A stretch of 64,000 nucleotides of DNA from Pseudozobellia sp. WGM2 (GTDB lineage Bacteria > Bacteroidota > Bacteroidia > Flavobacteriales > Flavobacteriaceae): positions 248,001-312,000 of the forward strand of contig NZ_JADNYK010000003.1 in NCBI RefSeq assembly GCF_017810075.1. Reading direction: 5' to 3'. The notes below the pieces were generated by a model. It was given only the letters and a program-made list of their open reading frames with translations. It did no database searches and was not told the origin of the DNA. Below are positions 43,537 through 52,836 of this stretch, one piece after another. Within the stretch, counting starts at the first letter, position 1; each line of letters starts with the position of its first letter. The position numbers and the translations under genes were made by a program.

Positions 43537-45315
43537 CTAAATCAATTGAAAAATGAATGATTCTAGTGGGTTTACATCTATTCTGACTTTGGCTACCCCA
43601 TGTTCCACATTTAAAGCTTTCTGGCCGCCGTACAACCTATCTTCAATGGTATGCTCGCCATCGCTCAATCCCCAATTTTGCACGACGTCATTCGGAAGCG
43701 TTAAATCAAACCCGAACCAATCAAACGCATGAAAATTACTTATAACTATCAGTTTTTCATCATCTTTCCATCGAACATAAGATAGTACATGATGGTTATA
43801 AAATTCGGTGTGCTCTCGGTTATAAAAATGAATGTCTTGATATTCGCCCATCAGAGCTTTACTTGATATCGTAAGGTTGAGCAATCGTTGGTAGAAATCT
43901 CTAAGAGCTGCCTCTTTTTCTGATAATTGGCCCCCATCAAACTTTTTATTGTTCACCCATCGTTGAAAATGTGGCACCCCGATATAATCGAATATAGAGG
44001 TACGTGTCGGGCTACCGAATCCAGCATGTTCCGCGGCAGGTTCTCCTACCTCTTGACCAAAATAGACCATCAAGGGTGCTGTGGTCATCGTAGCAGAGAC
44101 CACCATGGCCGGTTTGCCCCGTTCGGCATCGCCAGCAAAATCAGGACTGGCAATTCGCTGTTCATCATGGTTTTCGAGAAAATGTAACAAATGATGCTCG
44201 ATATCTTCGGTTCCTTTTTTAACAACGGGAATATGATCTGTCCAACCGTGACCTTGCATGATGTGTTTTAGGGAATCATACATCTCTACCTTATCGTAGA
44301 GGTAATCCATTTTTCCTTTTTTAATAAAGTTCCGGTATTCATTGGGGTTATATACTTCGGCCATTAAGAAGGCATCGGCATTTTCCATTTTAATATGTGA
44401 GTTCATGTAGCTCCAGAACTCTACCGGAACCATTTCTGCCATATCATAGCGAAAGCCATCAACACCCATTTTCAACCAGTACAGGGCAATATCTTTAAAT
44501 TTAACCCAAGAACTCGGCACAGACTTATTTGCCCAGAAACTGTAGTGCTCCGAATAACTTTTATTCTCGTACTCTACTGGGAGAACATCAAAATCATAAG
44601 ACCCGTCTGGGCGAACCCCATAATTTATTTTAACGGTTTCATACCAATCATTAAAATCAGGTTTTGCCAATCGAGACCCATTGCCAGTCCACCTGGCAGG
44701 GTTTTCAACAAATTTTCCTTCCAAGGCACTTTTTTCACCAGCCAAGGGCAAATACCCATCGCGCCACTCCGGCGTTTGAAATTCTTCACCGGGAATGTAA
44801 TAGAAATTATTGTCGCGAGCATATTCTACGGAGGTATCGTCAGCAGCACCGAAAGGCTCTAGTCCTTTAGGTGTTGATGAACCTTCATAGTTTCTCGCTA
44901 CATGATTCGGCACAATATCAATAATTAGTTTTAGACCTGCTTTGTGCGTTCGTTTGATCAATGCCTTGAACTCATTTAACCTTTTATCAGGATTATCGGC
45001 CAGATCGGGATTTACGTTGTAATAGTCTTTAACCGCATAGGGTGAGCCCGCCCTGCCTTTGACCACTTCTGGGAAATCGTTCGATATACCATTATCGGTG
45101 TAATCATTAATTAGGGCATGGTGGGGTACACCGGTATACCAAATATAGGTTACCCCAAGATTTTTAATCTCCTTTAAGGCTTTCGGAGTAAAATCTGAAA
45201 ATTTACCTACACCATTCTCTTTTATGGTGCCCCATGGTTTATTCGTAGTATTTACATTACCGAATAATCGAGTGAACACCTGATAAACTACATCTTTGTA
45301 CATTTCTTCCGCCAT
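43537..45315 (-). CDS. GH13 alpha-glucan hydrolase (alpha-amylase-like), cytosolic
   Basis: A 592-residue enzyme with no signal peptide. Region I is DIVPNH (133-138), the catalytic nucleophile is Asp291 in GFRYDMAEM (287-295), the acid/base is Glu320 in LMAEVYN (317-323), and Asp384 in ENHDEQ (381-386). Family GH13 hydrolyses or transfers alpha-glucosidic bonds. A cytosolic location in a maltose phosphorylase locus fits a role in shortening imported malto-oligosaccharides. It lies 17 nt after GH65 and 2 nt before GDPD. Confidence 0.92.
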   Translation of the reverse strand: MAEEMYKDVVYQVFTRLFGNVNTTNKPWGTIKENGVGKFSDFTPKALKEIKNLGVTYIWYTGVPHHALINDYTDNGISNDFPEVVKGRAGSPYAVKDYYNVNPDLADNPDKRLNEFKALIKRTHKAGLKLIIDIVPNHVARNYEGSSTPKGLEPFGAADDTSVEYARDNNFYYIPGEEFQTPEWRDGYLPLAGEKSALEGKFVENPARWTGNGSRLAKPDFNDWYETVKINYGVRPDGSYDFDVLPVEYENKSYSEHYSFWANKSVPSSWVKFKDIALYWLKMGVDGFRYDMAEMVPVEFWSYMNSHIKMENADAFLMAEVYNPNEYRNFIKKGKMDYLYDKVEMYDSLKHIMQGHGWTDHIPVVKKGTEDIEHHLLHFLENHDEQRIASPDFAGDAERGKPAMVVSATMTTAPLMVYFGQEVGEPAAEHAGFGSPTRTSIFDYIGVPHFQRWVNNKKFDGGQLSEKEAALRDFYQRLLNLTISSKALMGEYQDIHFYNREHTEFYNHHVLSYVRWKDDEKLIVISNFHAFDWFGFDLTLPNDVVQNWGLSDGEHTIEDRLYGGQKALNVEHGVAKVRIDVNPLESFIFQLI

Positions 45316-45332
45316 TATTAAATCATTCTATC

Positions 45333-47642
45333 TTAAGATGTGTGTACCGTTTTGCCGGGAAATAACTCTAAAGGTTTATCGTTGAAGAGAATGGAAACCA
45401 CATCATCGCCGTTCACCTCAAATTCTGTTCGCTCTTTAGTCACAGAAACTTTTACGATACTACCTCTAAAGTTCACCTTAAAAGAATAAGAACTCCACTG
45501 CTTCGGAATTTTTGTCTCAAAAGAAAGTTGGTCTTCAACCACTCGCATTCCGCCGAAACCTTCGACAATACTCATCCAAGTGCCAGCCATCGAGGTGATA
45601 TGAAGCCCCTCTTCTACTTCTTTATTATAATCATCTAAATCTAAGCGAGAAGTTCTCAAGTAAAATTTATAGGCCTGCTCCATACGATCGAGCTTAGCAG
45701 CCTGAATACTATGAACGCATGGCGACAAAGAAGATTCGTGAACGGTAAAAGGCTCATAAAAATCAAAATGATTTTCGAGTTCTTCAGTAGAAAAATGATC
45801 TTCAAAGAAGTAAAAGCCTTGAAGAACATCGGCCTGTTTAATATAAGGCGAACGTAAAATACGATCCCAGCTCCATTTTTGATTGATTGGCCTTTGGGCC
45901 GAAGGCAGTTCGCTTACGGTAATCAATTGTTTGTCTAAAAAACCATCTTGTTGCAAATAGACCCCTTTTTCTTCTGAATAAGGAAAATACATGTTATCGG
46001 ACACCTTTCTCCACTGAGACACCTCGTTATCGGTCAGCTTGGTCTTACCCAAGATACGTCGGTAGTCATCAGGGAAACCATCTTTGACCTTTTCTAATTG
46101 AGCGCTGGCATACTCAATACACCATTTCGCCAAATAGTTCGTATACCAATTATTGTTCACATTATTTTCGTATTCATTTGGGCCGGTCACACCAAGAATG
46201 ACATACTTATTTTTCAATTCGGAAAAATTAGCTCTCTGATGCCAAAACCGTGCAATACCTATCAAAACTTCCAGACCCATTTCGGGTATATATGAATAGT
46301 CGCCCGTAAACCTATAGTAATTGTATATCGCAAAGGCAATAGCACCATTTCTGTGAATTTCCTCGAAGGTGATTTCCCACTCATTATGGCACTCTTCACC
46401 GTTCATCGTCACCATCGGATAAAGGGCCGCACCGTTAGAAAAGCCCAATTTCTGGGCATTCTCTATAGCTTTTTCCAAATGATTATAGCGGTACTTCAAT
46501 AAGTTACGGGCCACTTTTTGGTTTTTAGTAGCCATGTAAAAGGGTATACAATACGCTTCAGTATCCCAATAGGTGCTACCACCATATTTTTCACCTGTAA
46601 AACCCTTGGGGCCGATATTTAACCGTGAGTCTTTGCCCAAATAGGTTTGATTGAGCTGAAAAATATTAAAACGGATACCCTGCTGGGCTTTTACATCACC
46701 TTCAATGGTGATGTCGCTCATTTCCCAAATTGCGGCCCAGGCCAATTTCTGTTTGTTCAAAAGAGCTTCAAAACCTAAATCGGAAGCTTTCTGTAGCGCC
46801 GTTTTGGCAGCCTGTACCAATTCATCTTCTTTATGATTTCTTGAAACGGTGTAGCCCCCAAATTTATGAAGGGACAAGGTTTCACCCTTTTTCACTTTCT
46901 GGGAATACTCATGCTCGACCTTTAATTCGTCGATGTTTTCATTAGGCTTTGATTCAACAACATCACCATTAACTAATAATTGAGACTGCATGAAAGTACA
47001 AGTTTTAAAATTTGTTTTCATGGTATGCGCCTCAATAAAGCCCTGATTACCTTCGGAAATAACATCTGTAGTATTCCAAAATTTATCGTCCCAATTTGAA
47101 TCTTCATTGGTTATACCACTATCCAAATAGGGCTGAAATTTTATTTGAAGGTCGGCATCCAGTGCTCTAATTTGGTAATTAATCGCTCCCACTTCATCTA
47201 AATCCAAACTCAAAAAGCGAACAATGTTAACCTCTATTTTAGCATTATTGGCAAGTACTGCAGAAAAGCTACGTTTATACCAGCCTTCTTTCATATTCAG
47301 TTCACGCCGATAATTATCTACGTTGCGGCAAGTATGCAAATCGAGCGCTTCCCCATTGATAAAAACATTAATACCGATCCAATTAGGAGCATTCAGCACC
47401 TTTGCGAAATATTCGGGATAACCATTTTTCCACCAACCCACACGAGTTTTATCGGGATAATATACCCCCGCTATGTAACTACCTTGAAATGTTTCACCAG
47501 AATATGACTCTTCAAAATTGGCACGTTGCCCCATAGCACCGTTACCAAGACTGAAAATGCTTTCAGAAGATTTTACCATGTCAGCGTTAAAACCTTCTTC
47601 TATTATCGACCAGGCAGATGCCTTTATATAATCTTGATTCAT
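45333..47642 (-). CDS. GH65 family glycoside phosphorylase, probably maltose phosphorylase
   Basis: A 769-residue cytosolic enzyme. The acid Glu490 lies in GVTGPNEYENNVNNNWYTN (near 484-501), the GH65 phosphorylase signature. Length fits the maltose/trehalose phosphorylase group. The reaction, alpha-disaccharide plus phosphate to glucose and beta-glucose 1-phosphate, is completed by the beta-phosphoglucomutase encoded directly upstream (82-nt gap), a standard pairing. Maltose is the likely substrate from the GH13 and SusCD neighbours; trehalose or kojibiose cannot be excluded by sequence. Confidence 0.92.
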   Translation of the reverse strand: MNQDYIKASAWSIIEEGFNADMVKSSESIFSLGNGAMGQRANFEESYSGETFQGSYIAGVYYPDKTRVGWWKNGYPEYFAKVLNAPNWIGINVFINGEALDLHTCRNVDNYRRELNMKEGWYKRSFSAVLANNAKIEVNIVRFLSLDLDEVGAINYQIRALDADLQIKFQPYLDSGITNEDSNWDDKFWNTTDVISEGNQGFIEAHTMKTNFKTCTFMQSQLLVNGDVVESKPNENIDELKVEHEYSQKVKKGETLSLHKFGGYTVSRNHKEDELVQAAKTALQKASDLGFEALLNKQKLAWAAIWEMSDITIEGDVKAQQGIRFNIFQLNQTYLGKDSRLNIGPKGFTGEKYGGSTYWDTEAYCIPFYMATKNQKVARNLLKYRYNHLEKAIENAQKLGFSNGAALYPMVTMNGEECHNEWEITFEEIHRNGAIAFAIYNYYRFTGDYSYIPEMGLEVLIGIARFWHQRANFSELKNKYVILGVTGPNEYENNVNNNWYTNYLAKWCIEYASAQLEKVKDGFPDDYRRILGKTKLTDNEVSQWRKVSDNMYFPYSEEKGVYLQQDGFLDKQLITVSELPSAQRPINQKWSWDRILRSPYIKQADVLQGFYFFEDHFSTEELENHFDFYEPFTVHESSLSPCVHSIQAAKLDRMEQAYKFYLRTSRLDLDDYNKEVEEGLHITSMAGTWMSIVEGFGGMRVVEDQLSFETKIPKQWSSYSFKVNFRGSIVKVSVTKERTEFEVNGDDVVSILFNDKPLELFPGKTVHTS

Positions 47643-47724
47643 TTATAATTTAGTTAAAGTACCAGAACAATGGACTTGTTATAAAATCGGGAAAGGACCA
47701 TCCCAAACATCGTAAATTTCAGGT

Positions 47725-48381
47725 TTATTCTGAAATTAATTGCTTTAAGAAATCGATATTAATCTCAGTGAAGTCACTAAAATTATAATCAGCTTCGGAA
47801 AGTATTTTTTTATCTCCGATTCCGATGCTTAACATATGAGCATTATTAGCGGCCTGTATACCCGCAACGGCATCTTCGAATACCACACAGTGTTCGGGCG
47901 CAACCCCTAATTGCTTTGCCCCGATTAAGAAAACTTCGGGGTCTGGTTTGGCTTTTGTAACATTATTTCCGTCAACCAATGCATCAAAATAAGGCAACAG
48001 CTCTACCTTTTCTAATATAGCTTTAGCGTTTTTACTTGCCGAACCTAACGCGATAGGAATATTTTCATCTCTTAAAAAATCGAGCACTTTAGGCACATCT
48101 GGTAGAATTTCAGATTTATCCATCTTTTCAATATAGGCCAAATAATCTATATTTTTTTCGACCATCCATCTGTCGAACTGTTCTTGGGTCGCTGTTATTC
48201 CGCCAATATCTAACAAAATCTCAAGGCAACGCTTACGGCTTACACCTTTGAACAATTCATTTTGCTCATGCGTAAATTCGAAACCTAGCTCATTGGCCAA
48301 ATTCTTCCACGCGAGATAGTGATACTTTGCGGTGTCTACAATAACACCATCGAGATCAAATATGAACCCTCTTATATTCAT
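47725..48381 (-). CDS. pgmB: Beta-phosphoglucomutase
   Basis: A 218-residue HAD-family enzyme that converts beta-glucose 1-phosphate to glucose 6-phosphate. FDLDGVIVDT (8-17) holds the nucleophile Asp9 and acid/base Asp11, LGSASKNAK (near 113) is motif II, and KPDPEVFLIGA with VVFEDAVAGIQAA are motifs III and IV. It lies between the LacI gene (54-nt gap) and GH65, as expected for a maltose utilisation module. Confidence 0.94.
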   Translation of the reverse strand: MNIRGFIFDLDGVIVDTAKYHYLAWKNLANELGFEFTHEQNELFKGVSRKRCLEILLDIGGITATQEQFDRWMVEKNIDYLAYIEKMDKSEILPDVPKVLDFLRDENIPIALGSASKNAKAILEKVELLPYFDALVDGNNVTKAKPDPEVFLIGAKQLGVAPEHCVVFEDAVAGIQAANNAHMLSIGIGDKKILSEADYNFSDFTEINIDFLKQLISE

Positions 48382-48435
48382 AGCTAATTGTTTGTTAATA
48401 ATTAAGGTAGGATAAGGGATGAGTTGAGATAAATA

Positions 48436-49464
48436 TCAATTTTTGGTCGATTCTCGGTCTATTATAGTGGCCTGTACAGTTTCGGTTCGATAAGTCTCAT
48501 CTTCGTCGCCACTAATTTCACTTTCAACTCTGTCAATTAGCATTTTTGCAGCGATCTCACCCATTTGAACCCCATGCTGTGCGACTACGGTAAGGGTTGG
48601 GTTTGAATAACGGGACAAGAGACCATCGGTAAATCCGATAAACGAAATATCTTCCGGAATCTTTAAACCGCGTTTTTTAGCTACTTCCATACATTGAATA
48701 GCAAAAATCTCATTAACACTCAATATGGCATCGACTTCTACCTCATCAAAGAACTTATGAATCATTTTTTCTTGAATATCATCATATGGCAAAACCAATA
48801 TTAAGTTGTCATCAACCTCTATATTATGCTCTTTTAAAGCTTGCTTATAACCTTCGGCTCTCTTCTCACTCACATTAAAATAACTTTCGGTAGTAGCTAA
48901 AGCAATTCTCTTTCGGCCCTCGTCAAGAAGTTTAATCGTAGCTTGATACGCAATCTCTTTATCATTGAGAATCACCTTATCACAGTCTAAGTCATCAGTT
49001 ACCCTGTCGAACAATACAAGAGGTATGCCTTGCTCTACCACCTGTTTTAGATGGGTAATGTCATCTTTTTGTTGTGTTTCAGCGGAGAGGGACATAATGA
49101 AGCCGTCTATACTTCCGTTATTTAGCATTTCCATATTGATGACCTCTTTATCGAAAGACTCGTCAGAAACACAAATAATTACATTATAGCCCTGCTCATT
49201 CGCATACTTTTCGATACCTCTAAATACGGTAGTGAAAAAGTGGTGAACAATATCGGGTATAACCACCCCAATATTTTTAGTTCTCTTGTTTTTAAGGCTT
49301 ACCGCAATGTTATTCGGTTTGTAGTTATACAATTTTGCAAATGCCTGAACCTTTTCTTTTGTATCTGCACTTATTTCTTCACTATTCTTGAGAGCCTTCG
49401 ACACTGTTGATATCGAAACCTCAAGTTCACGAGCAATATGCTTTAAGGTTATCTTTTGTTTCAT
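48436..49464 (-). CDS. LacI-family transcriptional regulator
   Basis: A 342-residue DNA-binding regulator. The helix-turn-helix is LKHIARELEVSISTVSKALK (7-26), followed by the hinge KPNNIAVSLKNKRTKNIGVVIP and a sugar-binding periplasmic-binding-like core (VLFDR, GFTD, VAQH). It presumably senses a maltose-derived sugar and controls pgmB-GH65-GH13 and the divergent susCD. A matching operator-like palindrome lies in the region before susC. Confidence 0.93.
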   Translation of the reverse strand: MKQKITLKHIARELEVSISTVSKALKNSEEISADTKEKVQAFAKLYNYKPNNIAVSLKNKRTKNIGVVIPDIVHHFFTTVFRGIEKYANEQGYNVIICVSDESFDKEVINMEMLNNGSIDGFIMSLSAETQQKDDITHLKQVVEQGIPLVLFDRVTDDLDCDKVILNDKEIAYQATIKLLDEGRKRIALATTESYFNVSEKRAEGYKQALKEHNIEVDDNLILVLPYDDIQEKMIHKFFDEVEVDAILSVNEIFAIQCMEVAKKRGLKIPEDISFIGFTDGLLSRYSNPTLTVVAQHGVQMGEIAAKMLIDRVESEISGDEDETYRTETVQATIIDRESTKN

Positions 49465-49566
49465 TACCTCTATTTGTATAAATGAAATTAATGTTAAAAT
49501 AGGAAAATGATTGAAAATACATGTTTTTTAACAATTAAATACACTCTATGAAGATTGAGACTCTTA

Positions 49567-49596
49567 TTGGAACAATTCCAAAAAAACTTATATTTG
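49567..49596 (+). promoter_or_regulatory. Promoter of susC
   Basis: TTG (49567-49569), a 19-nt spacer and TATATTTG (49589-49596) match the Bacteroidota consensus exactly. Transcription would start near 49603, leaving a long leader of about 207 nt that includes the operator-like palindrome and direct repeats. Confidence 0.6.
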
Positions 49597-49698
49597 GATA
49601 AAAATTGCGAATTCACTAATAATAAAGGTGCAATTATTCCATTTAGTAACATTATTTCAATCATAATGTATATTGTGCAGTTAACAAAAAGTTATTAA

Positions 49699-49716
49699 CA
49701 CGAAACCGTTTTCGTG
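49699..49716. promoter_or_regulatory. LacI-type operator
   Basis: CACGAAAC-CG-TTTTCGTG is an 18-bp palindrome with a central CG (49707-49708) and 7 of 8 matching positions per arm. LacI-family proteins typically bind such dyads with a central CpG. It lies about 94 nt upstream of the susC ATG and about 235 nt upstream of lacI, 103 nt downstream of the predicted susC promoter. Confidence 0.6.
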
Positions 49717-49735
49717 ATACGCATTTTCTAATCAA

Positions 49736-49771
49736 GCATATTTTTAACTAAATTTTTGCATATTTTTAACT
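49736..49771 (+). repeat. Two 14-bp direct repeats before susC
   Basis: GCATATTTTTAACT occurs at 49736-49749 and again at 49758-49771. The spacing of 22 bp is two helical turns. It lies between the operator and the susC start and could bind an additional regulator or be an mRNA leader element. AT-richness makes the match less striking than the length suggests. Confidence 0.45.
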
Positions 49772-49809
49772 TTTCAACTAAAATTATAACTCAACTAAAA
49801 TTATTCTTT

Positions 49810-52800
49810 ATGAAAATTACATTTTTAAAGAACCTGTTAATGCTGGGGGCATTTTTATGTCTTGGGCTTGTTCAGGGTCAAGAAATATCGGGAACTGTCT
49901 CCGACGCCACCGGCCCCCTACCAGGTGCCAGTGTAGTTGTCAAAGGGACCACCAATGGTACCCAAACAGATTTTGATGGAAACTATAGCCTTTCAGGCGT
50001 AGAAGAAGGTGCGGTTTTAGCGTTTAGCTACATCGGCTATAAAGGTCAAGATATAACTGTTGCTGGACAATCTACTATAGATGTAGTGTTGGAAGAAGAT
50101 GCGCAAGCTCTCGAAGAGGTCGTAATTGTAGGCTATGGTAGCCAACAGAAAAAAGAAATTACAACGGCAGTTACCAGCGTAAGTTCGGAGGATTTTAATC
50201 AAGGTACTGTAAATGACCCAACACAATTACTACAAGGTAAGGTAGCCGGTCTAACTATAGTAAATAAAGGTGGTGACCCAAACACAAACGGCACGGTACG
50301 TTTGAGAGGTATATCTACGATAGGTGGTAACCAAGAGCCATTAGTTGTAATAGACGGTGTTCTAGGTGGTTCATTAAATAACGTTGACCCTAATGACATT
50401 GAAAACATTACAGTTCTAAAAGATGGATCGGCGGCGGCCATATATGGTACAAGAGGCTCTGCCGGTGTTATTTTGGTAACTACCAAATCTGGTAAGGTAG
50501 GCCAACCCATGCAACTGACTTATAACGGACAATTTGCTACTTCAAGTATTGCCAACCAAATCGACATTATGAATGCTCAAGAATTCTTGGCAGCAGGAGG
50601 TAACGACCTAGGTAGTGATACCGACTGGATCGACGAAGTAACTCAAACAGGTTATTCTCACGTGCATAACATTGCTGCCGTTGGGGGCACCAACGATGTG
50701 TCGTATCGAGTTTCAGGTAACTTCAGAAAGTTAGATGGTATTCTTTACAATACAGGTTTCAAGCAATTGAATGCCAGAACCAATGTAACCGCCAGACTTT
50801 TTGATGATAAATTGAAAGTCGATTTCAATTCAGCATTAACACGAAGAGACAGTAAATTCGGATTCAATGAAGCTCTTCGATATGCTATAACCTATAACCC
50901 AACAGCTCCGGTTTTTGGCAAAGATGCACCTTTTCCATTTGCTTCGAGCCAGTATGGAGGGTTCTTTGAAACTTTAGGTCTTTTTGACAGTTTTAACCCT
51001 GCTTCTATTGCAAGACAGAGTGATAATGATGGTACCACAAACACCATCAACTACAGCATGAATTTCAACTACAGACTAACTGATCATTTGGCTGCTAATG
51101 TAAATTTCGCAACTCAAAACATCAAAAAGAACAGATCACAATATTTCCCAACCACAGCATTGTACTTAGGTAATGCAGTTAGCCCGACCACAAGAGGTTT
51201 GGCAAACTTTTTAACTGAAGAGACCCGATTCGATTTATTTGAAGGTTTTGCCACCTATAATAATACTGTAGGCGATAATATCAGTTTCACGGTTACAGGT
51301 GGGTACTCTTTCCAAGAGACCGATTTTAACAACGTATTCTTTCAGTTGGGTGATTTTCCTCCAGGAATTAACTTCGATTTCAGAAATAACATAGAAAGTT
51401 CTCAGGATCTTACAGAAGCTGGTAGAATTGTTGCCAATAGTGATAGAAGAGATGGCGATAGAATAGTAGCCTTCTTCGGTAGATTAAACGCTACTTTTGA
51501 CGATGCTATATATTTAAACGCATCCTTGAGAAGAGAAGGATCGAGCCGTTTTGGAGAAGAAAACCAATGGGGTCTTTTTCCTGCGGTAGCTGTTGGTGCC
51601 GACTTGAACAAGTACATTGGTCTTGACAATGTAAATTTACTAAAAGCAAGAATCGGCTATGGTGTTACCGGAGCGATTCCGCCAGAGGTAGGTCTTTTTG
51701 CAACCACTTACGCACTTAACCCTGGTACCAGTGGTCAAGATGGCTCAAGTACAGGTCAAGGTAACCGTGCTCCCAACCCAGATTTAAAATGGGAGGAAAA
51801 AGGAGAGCTTAACTTCGGTATTGAGTTTGCTACTGACCGCTTGTCGGCAACTCTTGATCTTTACACCAGAAATATTGATGATTTCATTAGTTTGGTGAAT
51901 GTAGATGCCGCCCTTTATGGTGGTATTAGCCAGCGTTACGAAAATGCTGGTCAGTTAAAAACTAACGGTTTAGAATTTACGGTCAATTATGATGCTGTTA
52001 AAAAGGAGAACTTCAACTACAACACAGGTTTGATTTTTTCAACATACAAGACCACTCTAGAAAAGAATCCGCAAGGTGATCAAGTAATTGCCAATTTAGG
52101 TGCTCCTGGCCAAAACAATACTAGTGTGATTTTGGTTAGAGAAGGAGAAGAAGTAGGGCAAATATGGGGTCCTGTATTTACAGGTGAGGTTGACGCCAAT
52201 GGAACTCCGCAATTAGTAGATGTCAATGGTGATGGAGAAGTAATTACAGATCAAGGAAAAGCTTTAGATGACGATGTAGATTTTGCTGTTCTTGGTAAAG
52301 GTCTCCCAGATTTTGAAATAGGGTGGACCAATCAGGTAACCTTTGGTAATTGGGATGTTAATGCATTTTTCAGAGGGGCGTTCGGGCATAGTTTAGTAAA
52401 CACTTTCCGTGCATTTTATGAACCAATCATTGGATCACAGTCTTCATATAACTTTATGAATACCGAGTTTGCCCGTTCAGATATTAAGACTGCACAATTT
52501 AGTTCTTACTACGTTGAGAAGGCTGACTTTTTAAGACTTGACAACCTTTCTATAGGTTACAATTGGAATGTTGACAGCGACCACATAAAAGACATACGTT
52601 TATCTCTTAGTGGCCAAAATCTCTTTACGATTACTGGGTATTCAGGTACTGATCCCGAGCCGGTATTACAGGATTTCGGAGATAACAATAGCGCCAATGG
52701 TGAAATTGTAATTACTGATGGTGCGATAGACACGGGAACCGCTAATCCCCTTGCTCCTGGTATTGATAGAAGAAACAGCTATTTTACACAGAGAACATTT

Positions 52801-52827
52801 ACACTAGGGCTAAACATTAACTTTTAA
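49810..52827 (+). CDS. SusC-family TonB-dependent outer-membrane transporter
   Basis: A 1005-residue protein. I chose the ATG at 49810 because it starts a proper signal peptide (MKITFLKN, ending VQGQ); the frame extends 54 nt upstream to a TTG. After the signal come the carboxypeptidase-like domain (EISGTVSDATGPLPGASVVVKG, 24-100), the TonB box/plug with EEVVIVGYGSQQKKE, the conserved plug segment LRGISTIGGNQEPLVVIDG, and the barrel to the C-terminus ending NINF. It imports glycans with SusD. Context (maltose phosphorylase, GH13, LacI) suggests malto-oligosaccharide. SusD follows 9 nt downstream. Confidence 0.94.
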   Translation: MKITFLKNLLMLGAFLCLGLVQGQEISGTVSDATGPLPGASVVVKGTTNGTQTDFDGNYSLSGVEEGAVLAFSYIGYKGQDITVAGQSTIDVVLEEDAQALEEVVIVGYGSQQKKEITTAVTSVSSEDFNQGTVNDPTQLLQGKVAGLTIVNKGGDPNTNGTVRLRGISTIGGNQEPLVVIDGVLGGSLNNVDPNDIENITVLKDGSAAAIYGTRGSAGVILVTTKSGKVGQPMQLTYNGQFATSSIANQIDIMNAQEFLAAGGNDLGSDTDWIDEVTQTGYSHVHNIAAVGGTNDVSYRVSGNFRKLDGILYNTGFKQLNARTNVTARLFDDKLKVDFNSALTRRDSKFGFNEALRYAITYNPTAPVFGKDAPFPFASSQYGGFFETLGLFDSFNPASIARQSDNDGTTNTINYSMNFNYRLTDHLAANVNFATQNIKKNRSQYFPTTALYLGNAVSPTTRGLANFLTEETRFDLFEGFATYNNTVGDNISFTVTGGYSFQETDFNNVFFQLGDFPPGINFDFRNNIESSQDLTEAGRIVANSDRRDGDRIVAFFGRLNATFDDAIYLNASLRREGSSRFGEENQWGLFPAVAVGADLNKYIGLDNVNLLKARIGYGVTGAIPPEVGLFATTYALNPGTSGQDGSSTGQGNRAPNPDLKWEEKGELNFGIEFATDRLSATLDLYTRNIDDFISLVNVDAALYGGISQRYENAGQLKTNGLEFTVNYDAVKKENFNYNTGLIFSTYKTTLEKNPQGDQVIANLGAPGQNNTSVILVREGEEVGQIWGPVFTGEVDANGTPQLVDVNGDGEVITDQGKALDDDVDFAVLGKGLPDFEIGWTNQVTFGNWDVNAFFRGAFGHSLVNTFRAFYEPIIGSQSSYNFMNTEFARSDIKTAQFSSYYVEKADFLRLDNLSIGYNWNVDSDHIKDIRLSLSGQNLFTITGYSGTDPEPVLQDFGDNNSANGEIVITDGAIDTGTANPLAPGIDRRNSYFTQRTFTLGLNINF

Positions 52828-52836
52828 AAAAATACT

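Larger units (their letters stand above)
49465..49809. promoter_or_regulatory. Divergent regulatory region of the maltose/SusCD locus
   Basis: 345 nt between lacI (minus) and susC (plus). It holds a consensus plus-strand promoter (49567-49596), an 18-bp LacI-type palindrome (49699-49716) and a pair of 14-bp direct repeats (49736-49771), each listed separately. I found no consensus promoter for lacI itself on the minus strand. Confidence 0.6.
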
